Shown here one piece after another: positions 35,162-44,561 of a DNA stretch of 56,944 nt (its first letter is position 1; each line of letters starts with the position of its first letter). The stretch is from positions 1-56,944 of the forward strand of contig JBILHQ010000010.1 of the NCBI GenBank assembly GCA_044350415.1. Direction: 5' to 3'. The notes under the pieces are model-generated. The model was given only the letters and a program-made list of their open reading frames with translations, did not search any database and was not told where the DNA came from. The translations under genes were made by a program, and so were the position numbers. This DNA is from M3007 sp044350415 (GTDB lineage: Bacteria; Bacteroidota; Bacteroidia; Chitinophagales; Saprospiraceae).

Positions 35162-36619
35162 TTACATTTTTTGCACAATCGCGTAATAAGAACGCCCTTC
35201 CGCTACTGTTACCCGCACCACTATCAACCCGGCAGGCGCCTGTTGCAGTGAAAATGCCAGTCCATTTTCATGAGTCCCCAGTGGCTTAACAACAGCGGTG
35301 ATATCTTTTCCATCTATTCCCCAAAAAGCGACCTGAACAGGTTGGTTATTCAGCGGAAAATTAAATTTCAAGTCAATATCGCCCGTTGAAGGGTTCGGAA
35401 ATACGGTCAGATGTGCTGGTGCATAAGCGGGTGCTGCCACACCCACCTCCGGTTCAAATTCATACGCACCAATATCAGGAATATCAAAAATCAATCGGTC
35501 CACGCTGCCCCAGGGATGCACATATTCGGCCACTGGCCGCAATGCAAAAGTATCCACCATACCAGCATCCACTGCCCCGTCCAAAGCTGGCGAACCGGCA
35601 GTGAGGTGATAATCAAAGTTGGGGTAATCCACAAATCCTGCCGCTGCAGGGTTATTGATGGTGATATTGTTGGTGGTATCCAACAGGGCAGGGTTGACGG
35701 GGGTATCCATTATGGTACCCGGACCGGTGAGGATATTGTTCTGGCATTTAAACACGGCTACTCCTGCCGGGAACTGCACAAATCGCCCTGCAAACCGTTC
35801 ATTAACAATAGTATTATGGATAATATACAAGGTATGTGGCGGCAGATTGGCCAATCCTTCCATTCCAAAACCGATAATATTGCCATTTTGGCTTTCTTCA
35901 CTTTGCTGGATAAGATTGCCTATAATGATCGCGGTACCGCCATTGGGCAGGTCTATTTCCCGGCTGGCATCGGCACCGGGTTCGTCGGTGAGGCGGTTGT
36001 AAAGGATGTAGTTGAACTGGGCGCGGCTTTTTAACAGGTGCCCCACTTTGCCGTGGTGGGAATAATTGTATTGAAAAATAAGGCTTTTGACAGAGCCGAC
36101 ATACACATTGTGGCTGTAGCCGTCGCCATATCCGTTGTAGGCGAATTCGGAATATTCGAAGATGAACTCCGCGTTGTCGTCATTAGTGGTGAGGATTCCC
36201 ATTTCATTGTGGTGAAAGGAGCAGTGGTTGACGGTCAGGTGTAATCCTTCCGCACGGATACCGGCACCATTTTGGTCGGGCACCTGGCACAACGAAAACT
36301 CGATATTCTCCACCCTCACATAGTCGCCTTTGATCACCCAAATCGCTTTGCCGCCGGCATTTTGTCCGTCGGCCCGTAAGTGGCTGTATTGTCCGGGCGT
36401 ACCCGTTCCGCGCAAAACGAGGTGATTGGCGGTCCAGGTGCATACGTCGCCGGGATATATGCCGGGGTCAATGGCTACAGTGTCGCCATCAGCCACGAGT
36501 GCGGCTACCTGACTGGGACCAGTATGTGGACGATTGGGCCCAACCGGCCAGGTGGTGGCAGCGAGGTGCTGGGCGAAAAAGAGGGCGAAAAAGAAGGCGG
36601 GATAATGGATATGCTTCAT
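35162..36619 (-). CDS. Right-handed parallel beta-helix protein with T9SS sorting domain
   Basis: 485 aa. Signal peptide (HYPAFFFALFFAQHLAATTW), then a GP-type entry (VAALVADGDTVAIDPGIYPG) and repeated beta-helix coils: YVRVENIEFSLC, LHLTVNHCSFHHNEMGILT, FIFEYSEFAYNG, SLIFQYNYSHHGKVGHLLKS. The HHG/NGH-like turns resemble pectate-lyase-like and NosD-like helices that bind or cleave polysaccharides, but no lyase catalytic set is certain. The C-terminal 75 residues are a T9SS type A domain (LTVFPNPSTGDIDLKF ... APAGLIVVRVTVAEG). A secreted or surface polysaccharide-active or adhesive protein. Confidence 0.9.
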   Translation of the reverse strand: MKHIHYPAFFFALFFAQHLAATTWPVGPNRPHTGPSQVAALVADGDTVAIDPGIYPGDVCTWTANHLVLRGTGTPGQYSHLRADGQNAGGKAIWVIKGDYVRVENIEFSLCQVPDQNGAGIRAEGLHLTVNHCSFHHNEMGILTTNDDNAEFIFEYSEFAYNGYGDGYSHNVYVGSVKSLIFQYNYSHHGKVGHLLKSRAQFNYILYNRLTDEPGADASREIDLPNGGTAIIIGNLIQQSEESQNGNIIGFGMEGLANLPPHTLYIIHNTIVNERFAGRFVQFPAGVAVFKCQNNILTGPGTIMDTPVNPALLDTTNNITINNPAAAGFVDYPNFDYHLTAGSPALDGAVDAGMVDTFALRPVAEYVHPWGSVDRLIFDIPDIGAYEFEPEVGVAAPAYAPAHLTVFPNPSTGDIDLKFNFPLNNQPVQVAFWGIDGKDITAVVKPLGTHENGLAFSLQQAPAGLIVVRVTVAEGRSYYAIVQKM

Positions 36620-36658
36620 GGTTGAAATGTTGAAAATTTTAGCGCAAGGTACTTTTAT

Positions 36659-37111
36659 TTATTCCTTCACCCGTACATACCGCTCCACAATCACCCTGTC
36701 AATTCCCAGTTTTTCCAGTTTCTCCACACCACTTTGCGTCAATGTATCTTTATTAATACTGACCACAAAAGAGAACTGATGATCTTCCCATTCCCGGTCA
36801 TTAAAATATTGTAAATGTTCGGTGTACGCATTATATTTTAATTCGTATGTTCCGCCTCCGGCACTGAATACAGCGGTCGAATCTTTTCCGTGATGCAAGT
36901 CATGGTTAAAGAAAGCGAAATGCGTGTCATTGATGATTTTGATCATCCGGGTCTTCGGATTAAATGTCGAATAAGTACTGTCTTTTTCGGTGGAAGTGGC
37001 TGATATTAATTGCCAGGTGCCGGTGAGCGGCAGTGCTGTTTTTGGGGTGTTGGGTGTGCCACATGACCAGCATACGGTGGCCAATACAATAAGTACGGTT
37101 GAGAATTTCAT
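36659..37111 (-). CDS. Lipocalin-like lipoprotein
   Basis: About 150 aa with a lipoprotein signal (KFSTVLIVLATVCWSC). The body (PLTGTWQLISATSTEKDSTY; PKTRMIKIINDTHFAFFNHD; GGGTYELKYNAYTEHLQYF; DREWEDHQFSFVV) follows the DUF4488/lipocalin-like pattern, a small beta-barrel of unknown ligand common in Bacteroidota. The start at 37111 puts the lipobox 17 residues in; the longer frame to 37141 is less likely. Single gene. Confidence 0.82.
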   Translation of the reverse strand: MKFSTVLIVLATVCWSCGTPNTPKTALPLTGTWQLISATSTEKDSTYSTFNPKTRMIKIINDTHFAFFNHDLHHGKDSTAVFSAGGGTYELKYNAYTEHLQYFNDREWEDHQFSFVVSINKDTLTQSGVEKLEKLGIDRVIVERYVRVKE

Positions 37112-37201
37112 ATTTTTTGCTTGAATAAGAGAACCCGGCAAATATACACTTGAAATGTCAACAGGCTTATCATCGCAGCAATAAGCTAGTTAAAATTCAT
37201 C

Positions 37202-37649
37202 TTAGACCGCCTGCATCTGCAATATCCGCAATTTATTTTTTCGCTCCGCCAACTTCCCCAGCTTTTTCATTTTATACATTAAAATCTGTGCTACACCCAG
37301 CAGACAGTGTTTTCGCGGACCCGTGTAAATAAACGTTTGTAATGCGTAGCCTGCACACAGCCAAATAAAGAAATTGAGCCAGGTCTTTTTGTGGAAAGCG
37401 GGGTTCATCCAGAAACAGCACATTTCGGTGTGGGGCTGTGATTGCTGCACCTGTTGGTACAGGTCGGCGCGACTTTCGGGGCCTGCAAATACTTCTAGTG
37501 TCCGCAGTTTTTCGCCGGTACCCAGCACAAAACCGCTCACTATATTTCCTTTCCAAAACACGCTGAATACCTGATTGGATGTATAGTAGTCGCGGTGACT
37601 CTAATTCCTGTGCAGTATTGATTTTTTTAAATTTTGGAAAGTCTAACAT
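37202..37649 (-). pseudogene. Frameshifted gene for an unidentified membrane-type protein
   Basis: Two overlapping frames together give one continuous product. The first starts at 37649 (MLDFPKFKKINTAQELES) and the second carries the rest (RDYYTSNQVFSVFWKGNIVS, FAGPESRADLYQQVQQSQPHTE, CFWMNPAFHKKTWLNFFIWL, then a basic, charged tail). A one-base shift near 37600 separates them; the downstream part alone can start at GTG 37561. The product would be near 148 aa with one hydrophobic segment (LNFFIWLCAGYALQTFIYTG). I do not recognise the family. Either a young pseudogene or a sequencing error in this read. Confidence 0.6.
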
Positions 37650-37817
37650 AACGCAATTGTTGTAAGGTTGAAATAATATTTAATTGCCCTTACAAAGGTG
37701 CGCCCGGTTTTTTTGAGGGTACACAGCGCATGTCATAATTAATTAAAAGTTAACTCCCCGATGACCGTAACAGTGGTTTTAGTCAGGTACATTTACCCGT
37801 ACTAGTCAAATTAGTTT

Positions 37818-39851
37818 ATGAAGCTCGTTAATATTATTATTTACCTGTTATTGATTGCTCCTCTTGCATATGGGCAGTCGTTCAATCGCGATTCTGTTTA
37901 TACATTTGATAGCCTTCGGCAGGAAGTGGTAATCACTGCGCAACGGCAGCAGCGCGACAATTTTACATTGCCGTTGGTCGTCACGGTATTTCAAAAAACA
38001 TACCTGGAAAAAAAGGCATCACGTACTGTCCCGGAAATACTGTTCGGAACACCGGGCATCTTTTTACAAAAAACCAACCATGGTGGCGGTTCGCTATTTT
38101 TGCGCGGACTCACTGGCCAGCAAACACTCCTGTTGGTCGACGGAATCCGGCTGAACAATGCCACCTTCCGTTCGGGGCCCAACCAGTACCTCAATACCAT
38201 TGATCCTTCATGGATCAACCGTATTGAAGTAATGGAAAGCAGCGGCTCGGCGGAGTATGGCAGCGATGCTATCGGTGGCGTGGTTAATGTTTTAACACAT
38301 TCGCTTACTTTCTCCGAACGCACCAGGTTTCACCCGGAAGCAGCCTTCAAATGGATGTCGGGAGGTATGGAGACCAGCGGTCAGACGGCAGTGACGGCCT
38401 CCGGAAAGCATTGGGCTATTCGTGCAGGCGGTGCCTTCCGGCAGTTTGGCGATTTGATCGCCGGAAAAGGTTTGGGTACTGAATCGCCTAATGCCTACAC
38501 CCAATGGAGCGCAGAAGCCAAAGGGGTGTTTCAACTGAATAAACACCTTTCAGTAGTAGCCGCTTATCAGGACCTGGAGCAAAAGGATGTTCCGGTTTAT
38601 CATAAAGTAAAATTAGAAAATTTCAAATATAATAGTTTTGATCCGCAACGCCGCCAATTGGGCTATGCCCGTTTTATGGGTACTTTTGACCACTTCCTTT
38701 TGAAAAAAGTAGAATTAACGGCATCCCGGCAACGTAGTTTTGAAGTCAGAAAGAACCAGAAAAATGGTAGCCCCATACAAGTGACGGAAACGGATGAAAC
38801 TTTCACCAATGGACTGCAAGTCAATGTGCTATCTCATATTTTGAGCAGGTGGAATATGACTACCGGTGTTGAATGGTATGCTGATCGGGTAGGGAGTGAC
38901 AAAGTAGAATTATCAGAAAACACCGGTATTGCTGTCACCAAACGGGGACTTTATCCCAACAATGCCACCATGGGCAGTTGGGCTGCTTACAACCTGCATA
39001 CCTTTACCTGGCACCGCTTCGATTTAACGGCAGGTATCCGGTACAATGGTTTCAGAATTGCCGTTCCTGATGAAACCATTGGTAAATCCTCGATCACACC
39101 GCATGCGTTAGTCGGCAATTTTGGTGCCTCATTCAAAGTGGTGCGCGGGATTCGGTTTTTTGCCAATACCGGTTCTGCTTTCCGCGCGCCCAATATAGAC
39201 GACCTGGGTACGTTAGGTATCGTCGATTTCCGGTATGAACTACCGAACAGCAGCCTTCGCCCTGAAAAAAGCCGCAGTGTGGAAGGTGGGGTAAAAATTC
39301 AGACGCCCCGTTTTTCTGCAACATTTTCGGGTTATTATATGCGTCTCAGCGACCTTATCGGAAGGGTGCGCACCAGCGATTCTATTCAGGGTTACGCTGT
39401 TTACCAAAAAGAAAATATTACGAATGCGGTTATCCGTGGTGCTACGGTACAATTCGAATGGCTATTGCATCATCGCTGGACTTTGGGGGGGCATACTACC
39501 TATACTTACGGACAAAATACCACAGCCACCGAACCTTTGCGGCGTATTCCGCCCATTAATGGACGACTATTTATAGAATATCACCCACTGCCCATGCTGA
39601 GTTTGCGTGCTGAAACCATTTTTGCCGGTGATCAACGCCGCCTGGCACAAGGCGATATTGACGACAACCGGATCGCTGACAACGGTACTCCGGGCTGGCA
39701 GATTGTAAATGTCGGCTTTTATTCCTGTCTGCCACATATCACCATCTCCGGCGAACTTCAGAACATCACCAATACTGCCTACCGCATGCATGGTTCCGGG
39801 GTGGATGGAATTGGACGGAGCGTTTGGGTGCGGGCCGGGGTAGCATTTTAA
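37818..39851 (+). CDS. TonB-dependent outer-membrane receptor (BtuB/hemoglobin-receptor type)
   Basis: 677 aa. Signal peptide (NIIIYLLLIAPLAYGQ), a TonB-box-like region (QEVVITAQRQQRD), a plug (ILFGTPGIFLQKTNHGGGSL; LFLRGLTGQQTLLLVDGIRL; IEVMESSGSAEYGSDAIGG), and a 22-strand barrel ending in a terminal Phe (WVRAGVAF). No carboxypeptidase-like domain is present, in contrast with the receptor at 4455. Substrate unknown; the plug style is that of metal-chelate or heme receptors. It is single, with about 160 bp of promoter-sized leader. Confidence 0.93.
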   Translation: MKLVNIIIYLLLIAPLAYGQSFNRDSVYTFDSLRQEVVITAQRQQRDNFTLPLVVTVFQKTYLEKKASRTVPEILFGTPGIFLQKTNHGGGSLFLRGLTGQQTLLLVDGIRLNNATFRSGPNQYLNTIDPSWINRIEVMESSGSAEYGSDAIGGVVNVLTHSLTFSERTRFHPEAAFKWMSGGMETSGQTAVTASGKHWAIRAGGAFRQFGDLIAGKGLGTESPNAYTQWSAEAKGVFQLNKHLSVVAAYQDLEQKDVPVYHKVKLENFKYNSFDPQRRQLGYARFMGTFDHFLLKKVELTASRQRSFEVRKNQKNGSPIQVTETDETFTNGLQVNVLSHILSRWNMTTGVEWYADRVGSDKVELSENTGIAVTKRGLYPNNATMGSWAAYNLHTFTWHRFDLTAGIRYNGFRIAVPDETIGKSSITPHALVGNFGASFKVVRGIRFFANTGSAFRAPNIDDLGTLGIVDFRYELPNSSLRPEKSRSVEGGVKIQTPRFSATFSGYYMRLSDLIGRVRTSDSIQGYAVYQKENITNAVIRGATVQFEWLLHHRWTLGGHTTYTYGQNTTATEPLRRIPPINGRLFIEYHPLPMLSLRAETIFAGDQRRLAQGDIDDNRIADNGTPGWQIVNVGFYSCLPHITISGELQNITNTAYRMHGSGVDGIGRSVWVRAGVAF

Positions 39852-39862
39852 TTAGGAGCATG

Positions 39863-40258
39863 TCAGGATGCTTGCTCCGAAAAATAAATTTTCATCGGTG
39901 TGAAGTAAAATTCATTCCATCCCTGTCGGTAATGCCGGTCCGTTTCTTCGAGGTTACTGTGTTTCAGCGTTATCCGGGTTTTGGTTTCATGGACGGGTTT
40001 GAAGGTAATCTCGACGATGGAATCAGGTTGATTCGCTTCAAATTCGGTAGTCCGCCATGCCTGTCGAATGAATTTGCATGGAATAAGCTCCAGGGTTTTC
40101 CCGGAAATATAGCCATCCCAGGCAGTGAATAAACCGCCCGTTTCATCGGAGCATTCCGCTTCACCGCCAGTCATTTCCGAATGACCGTCGCTGTCAAGCC
40201 AGGCGTTGTAAATGATTGACGCTGGAGCGTCGAGGACTTCTTCAATCGTGAATTCCAT
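39863..40258 (-). CDS. SRPBCC (AHSA1-like) domain protein
   Basis: 131-aa cytosolic protein of the START/AHSA1 superfamily: FTIEEVLDAPASIIYNAWLD, HSEMTGGEAECSDETGGLFT, WDGYISGKTLELIPCKFIRQ, AWRTTEFEANQPDSIVEITF and TRITLKHSNL are the family's strand and helix blocks. These proteins bind small hydrophobic ligands or act as co-chaperone-like factors; the ligand here is unknown. A nearly identical but truncated copy lies at 43982-44341. Convergent with the TonB receptor, 11 bp apart. Confidence 0.88.
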   Translation of the reverse strand: MEFTIEEVLDAPASIIYNAWLDSDGHSEMTGGEAECSDETGGLFTAWDGYISGKTLELIPCKFIRQAWRTTEFEANQPDSIVEITFKPVHETKTRITLKHSNLEETDRHYRQGWNEFYFTPMKIYFSEQAS

Positions 40259-40506
40259 ACTTTTTATGCGCTACAGACCGACTTCTTTTCCCGATCCGGG
40301 CTACTTTTAAAGGGCAAATTTATACAGATAAACGAATTTTTGGGATATATCGACATTTTTCAATTAAAATCCGGCAGAAGTTATTACGAAAATAAACCTG
40401 TCCCTGAATCTGCCTGAAGCCTTTCCAACTAAAATCACTTCTTCAGCTGACCTTCATTATTTTCTGTTCCTGCCGGGAGCCTGTACTTTGAAAAAAATGG
40501 CAATTT

Positions 40507-40665
40507 ATGAGCAGTATTAATCGAACCAGGAATCAGGTCGCTTGGGAGGGATTTCTACTTTTAATGACGGCTTCGCTTGCCGCTCAAAACAGGGCTGTCA
40601 CATTGAAGGATGCATTTAAGGCATTTTGCACGGCTATGGCGAAAACGGTGGTATCCTACCAATAA
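40507..40665 (+). pseudogene. Fused remnant with a serine-hydrolase tail
   Basis: A 52-codon frame begins MSSINRTRNQ, passes through a signal-peptide-like stretch (GFLLLMTASLAAQNRAVT) and ends with LKDAFKAFCTAMAKTVV. At DNA level the last 50 bases match the 3' ends of the two serine hydrolases (around 47430-47475) at about 85%. The rest has no counterpart in those genes, so this is a chimera of two pieces rather than a complete gene. The stretch 40259-40506 holds nothing I recognise. Confidence 0.6.
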
Positions 40666-40703
40666 AGTTAAATCGGGACCAATCCACTTTTCAATTTCAT
40701 ACC

Positions 40704-43214
40704 ATGAAATACTATTTCATATCTTTATTTTTCCAGGTTTTAAGCGCTGTGGCAGCTTTTTCACAAACGTGCCTACCGGAAGGTATCACCTTTAACAGCC
40801 AATCACAAATTGATAGTTTCAGTATTAATTATCCGGGATGCACCCGTATTGCAGGGGATGTAGGTATTCAGACGGCTTCGGCAGATTCCGTCAAAAACCT
40901 CGGAGGATTGCATCTGCTGGAATCTATCGGTGGCGGATTATTTATCCATGATAATCCGGCCTTAAAAGATTTAACAGGTTTGGAAAATTTAGATTCCATA
41001 CAAAACGGCTTTTTTATCTATAACAATGCAGCCATCAATACCTTGACCGGGCTGAATCAGCTGGATTTTGTACAAGGGCTCTTTTTTATTTTTTCAAATC
41101 CACACTTGGAGCATTTAACCGGGTTACAAAATCTCGATACCATTCACGGGACGCTATCCGTTTATGACAATCCATCCCTCCTGAATTTGAAAGGACTGGA
41201 GAACGTTCATCATGTAAAATGGGATCTGGAGTTATGGCGCAATTCCAATCTGGCAACGCTTGACAGTCTGCATAACCTGGTCTCGGTCGGAGAAAACCTT
41301 TACATTAGCGACAATGACGCGCTCAGAGACCTGAGTGGCTTAGATAGCCTCGCTTCGATAGGAGGTGATCTTTCGATTATCTATGATACAGTGCTGACCA
41401 CCCTGAACGGGCTCAACCAACTCCAATCTATCGGAGGCGATCTCAGCATCATCAAAAACCCGGCCTTATCAGATTTATCCGTACTAAACAATATTAAAGC
41501 ACTGAACGGAAGGTTATACATTGAGGATAATGACGCTTTAGTTTCATTGTCAGGGTTGGGTAATATCAAGTATATCACTGACAATTTATACCTCTTCAGC
41601 AACGATGCCTTAACTTCCCTTTCAGGATTGGACAGCCTTTTTTCGGTAGGCTACGCCGTTTTTATTTACAGCAACAGCGCATTAATGACACTTGACGGAC
41701 TGAATAATTTGTCTTCAACCGGAGGTTATCTCGATATTGAGGATAATGATGCTTTAGTAAATTTATCGGGCCTGGAGCACCTGAATTCAGTGGGTGGATA
41801 CCTCCTCATCTCTGACAATAAGAGCTTAGCAGATGTAAATGGATTAGAAGAATTGTCGACAGTAGGTTCCTTTTTAGAAATCTATTTTAATTCGTCGTTG
41901 ATAACATTGGATGGCCTGAGCAACCTTGATTCGATCGGCAGCGATGTGTATATCACGCACAACTTCAAATTAGAAAATATAGAGGGGCTGCATAACCTGA
42001 CCGCTGTCAATGGGAATCTCAAGATATTTTTTAATTCTGAATTAACAAGTTTAGCAGGGTTAGACAGTATTGAAACCATCTATGGTGATTTGACGATTGG
42101 ATTAAATGATTTATTGGAAACTTTTAGCGGATTAGAAAAACTGCAATGGATCAACGGCGATTTTACAGTCGATTACAATCCGGAGCTAATCAGTTTGTCG
42201 GCATTATCAAACCTTGCACATGTGGGTGGGAATATCAGCATTAAGTATAATTATGCCTTAAACAGTTTAACCGGATTAGAACAAATAACCGCCGTAGCCC
42301 GATCTTTGTATCTATCAAGCAATGACAAATTAATCGATTTATCAGGATTGAACAACCTTGTTTATATTGGAGAAGATTTTTATTTGAATGGAAGCTATAA
42401 TATAAAAAATTTATCCGGACTCGAAAACCTGACGGCTGTTGGGGGGGCTTTCTATTTAGATTTATTGGATGATTTAGTAAATGTATCTGCACTGAATAAT
42501 CTAACTGCTGTTGGAGGTGATTTTGAGTTATATGGCTCCTATTCGCTGACCGATATCAATGGATTGAATCAACTTACCACTGTTGGAGGTAGCCTTTTGT
42601 TGAATGACAACTATGCCCTAAAAAATATAGATGGATTATCCGGTCTGACCACTGTTGGGAAAGATGTATACATTTCTGACAATAAAGATTTAGCCAGTTT
42701 AACAGGCTTGTTTCAATTACAGTCAATGAATGGCCACCTTGGCATTTCGTATAATGATGTATTAACAAGTCTGTCGGGTTTGGATAATATTATGTCAACC
42801 GGCATCACCTGGTTATACATCGCTAACGGAGAGCACCTTTCGACTTGTGATGTCAACAGTATTTGCACTTATTTAGCCAACCCGGCTAACCTGGCAGAAA
42901 TAAGCAACAACGCCACCGGCTGCAACACCAGAAACCAGATCAAAATTGCCTGCAATATGTCCGATGCCGGGTCAGTTTATGCCGGTCGTCAAATTGCAGT
43001 TTATCCAAATCCAACGGCTGGAATGATCAGCATCAGCAACTTGGAGACAGGAGAAATTCCCGTTAAAGTGGTCAATAGTTTTGGACAGACAGTAAAAAGC
43101 ACCTGCATTCAATCCGGCATATTGGATATCTCCGAACTGCCGGATGGGGTGTACTTTGTAGAAATTAGATTGACTGACCATACGGTTTTACAACAAATCA
43201 TAAAAGGCCTCTAA
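40704..43214 (+). CDS. Secreted leucine-rich-repeat (receptor-L-domain-like) protein with T9SS domain
   Basis: About 836 aa. Signal peptide (KYYFISLFFQVLSAVAAFSQ). The body is some thirty 22-25-residue units of the form LxGLxNLxSIGGxLxIxxNxAL, e.g. LTGLENLDSI, LNGLNQLQSIGGDLSIIKNP, LAGLDSIETIYGDLTIGLND. This is the leucine-rich/receptor-L-domain solenoid of surface adhesins. A 16-residue Cys-bearing cap (CDVNSICTYLANPANLAEI) follows and the C-terminal 70 residues are a T9SS type A domain (IAVYPNPTAGMISISNLE ... LPDGVYFVEIRLTDH). Ligand unknown; cell-surface or extracellular binding is likely. The ATG at 40704 starts the signal peptide; the frame is open from 40626. Confidence 0.92.
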   Translation: MKYYFISLFFQVLSAVAAFSQTCLPEGITFNSQSQIDSFSINYPGCTRIAGDVGIQTASADSVKNLGGLHLLESIGGGLFIHDNPALKDLTGLENLDSIQNGFFIYNNAAINTLTGLNQLDFVQGLFFIFSNPHLEHLTGLQNLDTIHGTLSVYDNPSLLNLKGLENVHHVKWDLELWRNSNLATLDSLHNLVSVGENLYISDNDALRDLSGLDSLASIGGDLSIIYDTVLTTLNGLNQLQSIGGDLSIIKNPALSDLSVLNNIKALNGRLYIEDNDALVSLSGLGNIKYITDNLYLFSNDALTSLSGLDSLFSVGYAVFIYSNSALMTLDGLNNLSSTGGYLDIEDNDALVNLSGLEHLNSVGGYLLISDNKSLADVNGLEELSTVGSFLEIYFNSSLITLDGLSNLDSIGSDVYITHNFKLENIEGLHNLTAVNGNLKIFFNSELTSLAGLDSIETIYGDLTIGLNDLLETFSGLEKLQWINGDFTVDYNPELISLSALSNLAHVGGNISIKYNYALNSLTGLEQITAVARSLYLSSNDKLIDLSGLNNLVYIGEDFYLNGSYNIKNLSGLENLTAVGGAFYLDLLDDLVNVSALNNLTAVGGDFELYGSYSLTDINGLNQLTTVGGSLLLNDNYALKNIDGLSGLTTVGKDVYISDNKDLASLTGLFQLQSMNGHLGISYNDVLTSLSGLDNIMSTGITWLYIANGEHLSTCDVNSICTYLANPANLAEISNNATGCNTRNQIKIACNMSDAGSVYAGRQIAVYPNPTAGMISISNLETGEIPVKVVNSFGQTVKSTCIQSGILDISELPDGVYFVEIRLTDHTVLQQIIKGL

Positions 43215-43235
43215 GCAACGTGTCACAGTAGCCTT

Positions 43236-43312
43236 TTACCTGATAAATAGTTTTCTGATGACGATCACTAATAATCTCAAAACACTGTACCAAGCAAAAA
43301 AAGGCAATATCA
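43236..43312 (-). pseudogene. Fragment of a CDP-alcohol phosphatidyltransferase 3' end
   Basis: Reads LILPFFAWYSVLRLL then VIVIRKLFIR and a TAA (43238-43236). This matches the C-terminus of the intact gene at 50104-50871 (MILPFFAWYSVFGLVVIVVRKLWVR-type). Only the last 25 or so codons are present, with no start. Confidence 0.75.
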
Positions 43313-43326
43313 AGGAACCCGTAACT

Positions 43327-43480
43327 GCGAACCAGGACATTCGTTGGCATTTATTTTTTGATGAGTATCTCCTATCTTTTTACAAGACCCTCAGCCGGGG
43401 GAAGAGGAATCTTGTGGTTAGGTTAACTCCATCCTTTCACAGGTTTTAAAGTGACAAAGTAGAATTAAGTTAATGACATT
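43327..43480 (+). repeat. Half copy of the interspersed inverted-repeat element (right-arm type)
   Basis: From GCGAACCAGGACATTCG to TAAAGTGACAAAGTAGAATT, AAGTTAATGACATT it follows 31845-31989 of the full element collinearly (TTATTTTTTGATGAGTATCTC, AGCCGGGGGAAGAGGAATCT, TTAGGTTAACTCCATCC). The opposite arm is absent. It sits directly beside the phosphatidyltransferase fragment. Confidence 0.78.
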
Positions 43481-43577
43481 GCCCCCCGCGGCAGCGGGAG
43501 GAACTCGTTCATGGGAACCTAAATGATGGCTAACTTCAATTTTCGCAAGAGTTACCATTCATAAAATATTCATAATG

Positions 43578-43700
43578 AATTTATTAACACTTTTGGCAGA
43601 AGGTAAAATGGATAAGGCAAAAGGGATTTTCGAAGACATCAGCCAGTCGGAAGTACACCCGCGACGGGCAGCAGCGAAAAAGGCGGCAGTGGGCATAGAT
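43578..43700 (+). pseudogene. Fragment of the 44761 gene (TPR-like tail)
   Basis: LLTLLAEGKMDKAKGIFEDI then SQSEVHPRRAAAKKAAVGID repeats the C-terminus of the 44761-45444 protein (LTLLAAGKTDKAKAIFEDIS). DNA match is about 85% over 120 bp against 45321-45440. Continues in frame into the acyltransferase fragment's region without any gene start. Confidence 0.75.
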
Positions 43701-43716
43701 CTATGGCAGTCAGCGT

Positions 43717-44010
43717 ATGAATGCCTTTTTAGGGTCAAAACCATTGCAAAGGCTTGGTGACTGGTCATTTTCGATGTATTTGACGCACCAGCCTTTGTTG
43801 TTCACGTTAGGCAGTATTATGGCGTATCAAAATTTGGGGAAAGTACAGGAAGGCCCTCCCGGACCACCGCCACCGCCTGGTTTATTGACGGCATGGGTAA
43901 GCTGTACAGTTGTTCTGGTGCTGACATTGTTGATTTCAGCCATGACATATCGGTGGGTGGAAGTGCCGGCCAGAAGATGGATTAACAGAAAGGGAACTGC
44001 CTCAAATTGA
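43717..44010 (+). pseudogene. C-terminal fragment of an acyltransferase-3 family protein
   Basis: About 97 codons: FLGSKPLQRLGDWSFSMYLT, HQPLLFTLGSIMAYQNL, a Pro/Gly loop, a membrane segment (TAWVSCTVVLVLTLLISAM) and YRWVEVPARRWINRKG. This is the end of an OafA/acyltransferase-3 protein (LGxxSxSxYLxHxP, then VExPARRWI). The preceding eight or nine membrane helices are missing, so it is a fragment. No intact copy is seen in the window. Confidence 0.75.
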
Positions 44011-44341
44011 CCACTCCCAAGGTTGCTGGTTGCTGGTTACTGTGTTTCAGCGTTATCCGGGTTTTGGTTTCATGGACGGGTTTGAAGGTAATCTCGACGA
44101 TGGAATCAGGTTGATTCGCTTCAAATTCGGTAGTCCGCCATGCCTGTCGAATGACTTTTCCCGGAACAAGCGCCAGGTTTTTTCCAGAGATATAGCCATC
44201 CCACGCGGTGAATAAACCGCCGGTTTCATTGGAGCATTCCGCTTCCCCACCAGTCATTTCTGAATGGCCGTCGCTATCGAGCCAGGCGTCGTAAATGAGC
44301 GACGCTGGTGCGTCGAGGACTTCTTCGATCGTGAATTCCAT
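43982..44341 (-). pseudogene. Truncated copy of the SRPBCC/AHSA1-like gene
   Basis: From the ATG at 44341 it is nearly identical to the 39863 protein (FTIEEVLDAPASLIYDAWLD; GYISGKNLALVPGKVIRQAW; TRITLKHSN) until residue about 104. There it diverges into QQPATLGVVNLRQFPFC and stops. Homology in DNA covers roughly 44035-44345 against 39952-40262. The final helix of the SRPBCC fold is missing, so it is probably non-functional. Confidence 0.8.
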
Positions 44342-44561
44342 ACTAGCAACTATTTTATTGGGTGATGTATTGCTCACAAAGATAGGTTTAAAAAATAATC
44401 GCAGTATCACTTACCTTGAGCGCTTTAACTGCAATTAATTAAAAGCAACCATGGCCAATAATATTTTCGGTTGGTTTTCGAAAGAAGACCCGTGCCGGCA
44501 TTTTTCATCGAATGAGCAATTGTCTGTCGGGCGCTCCCACCGCAACAAGTCTTGTAAAAAA

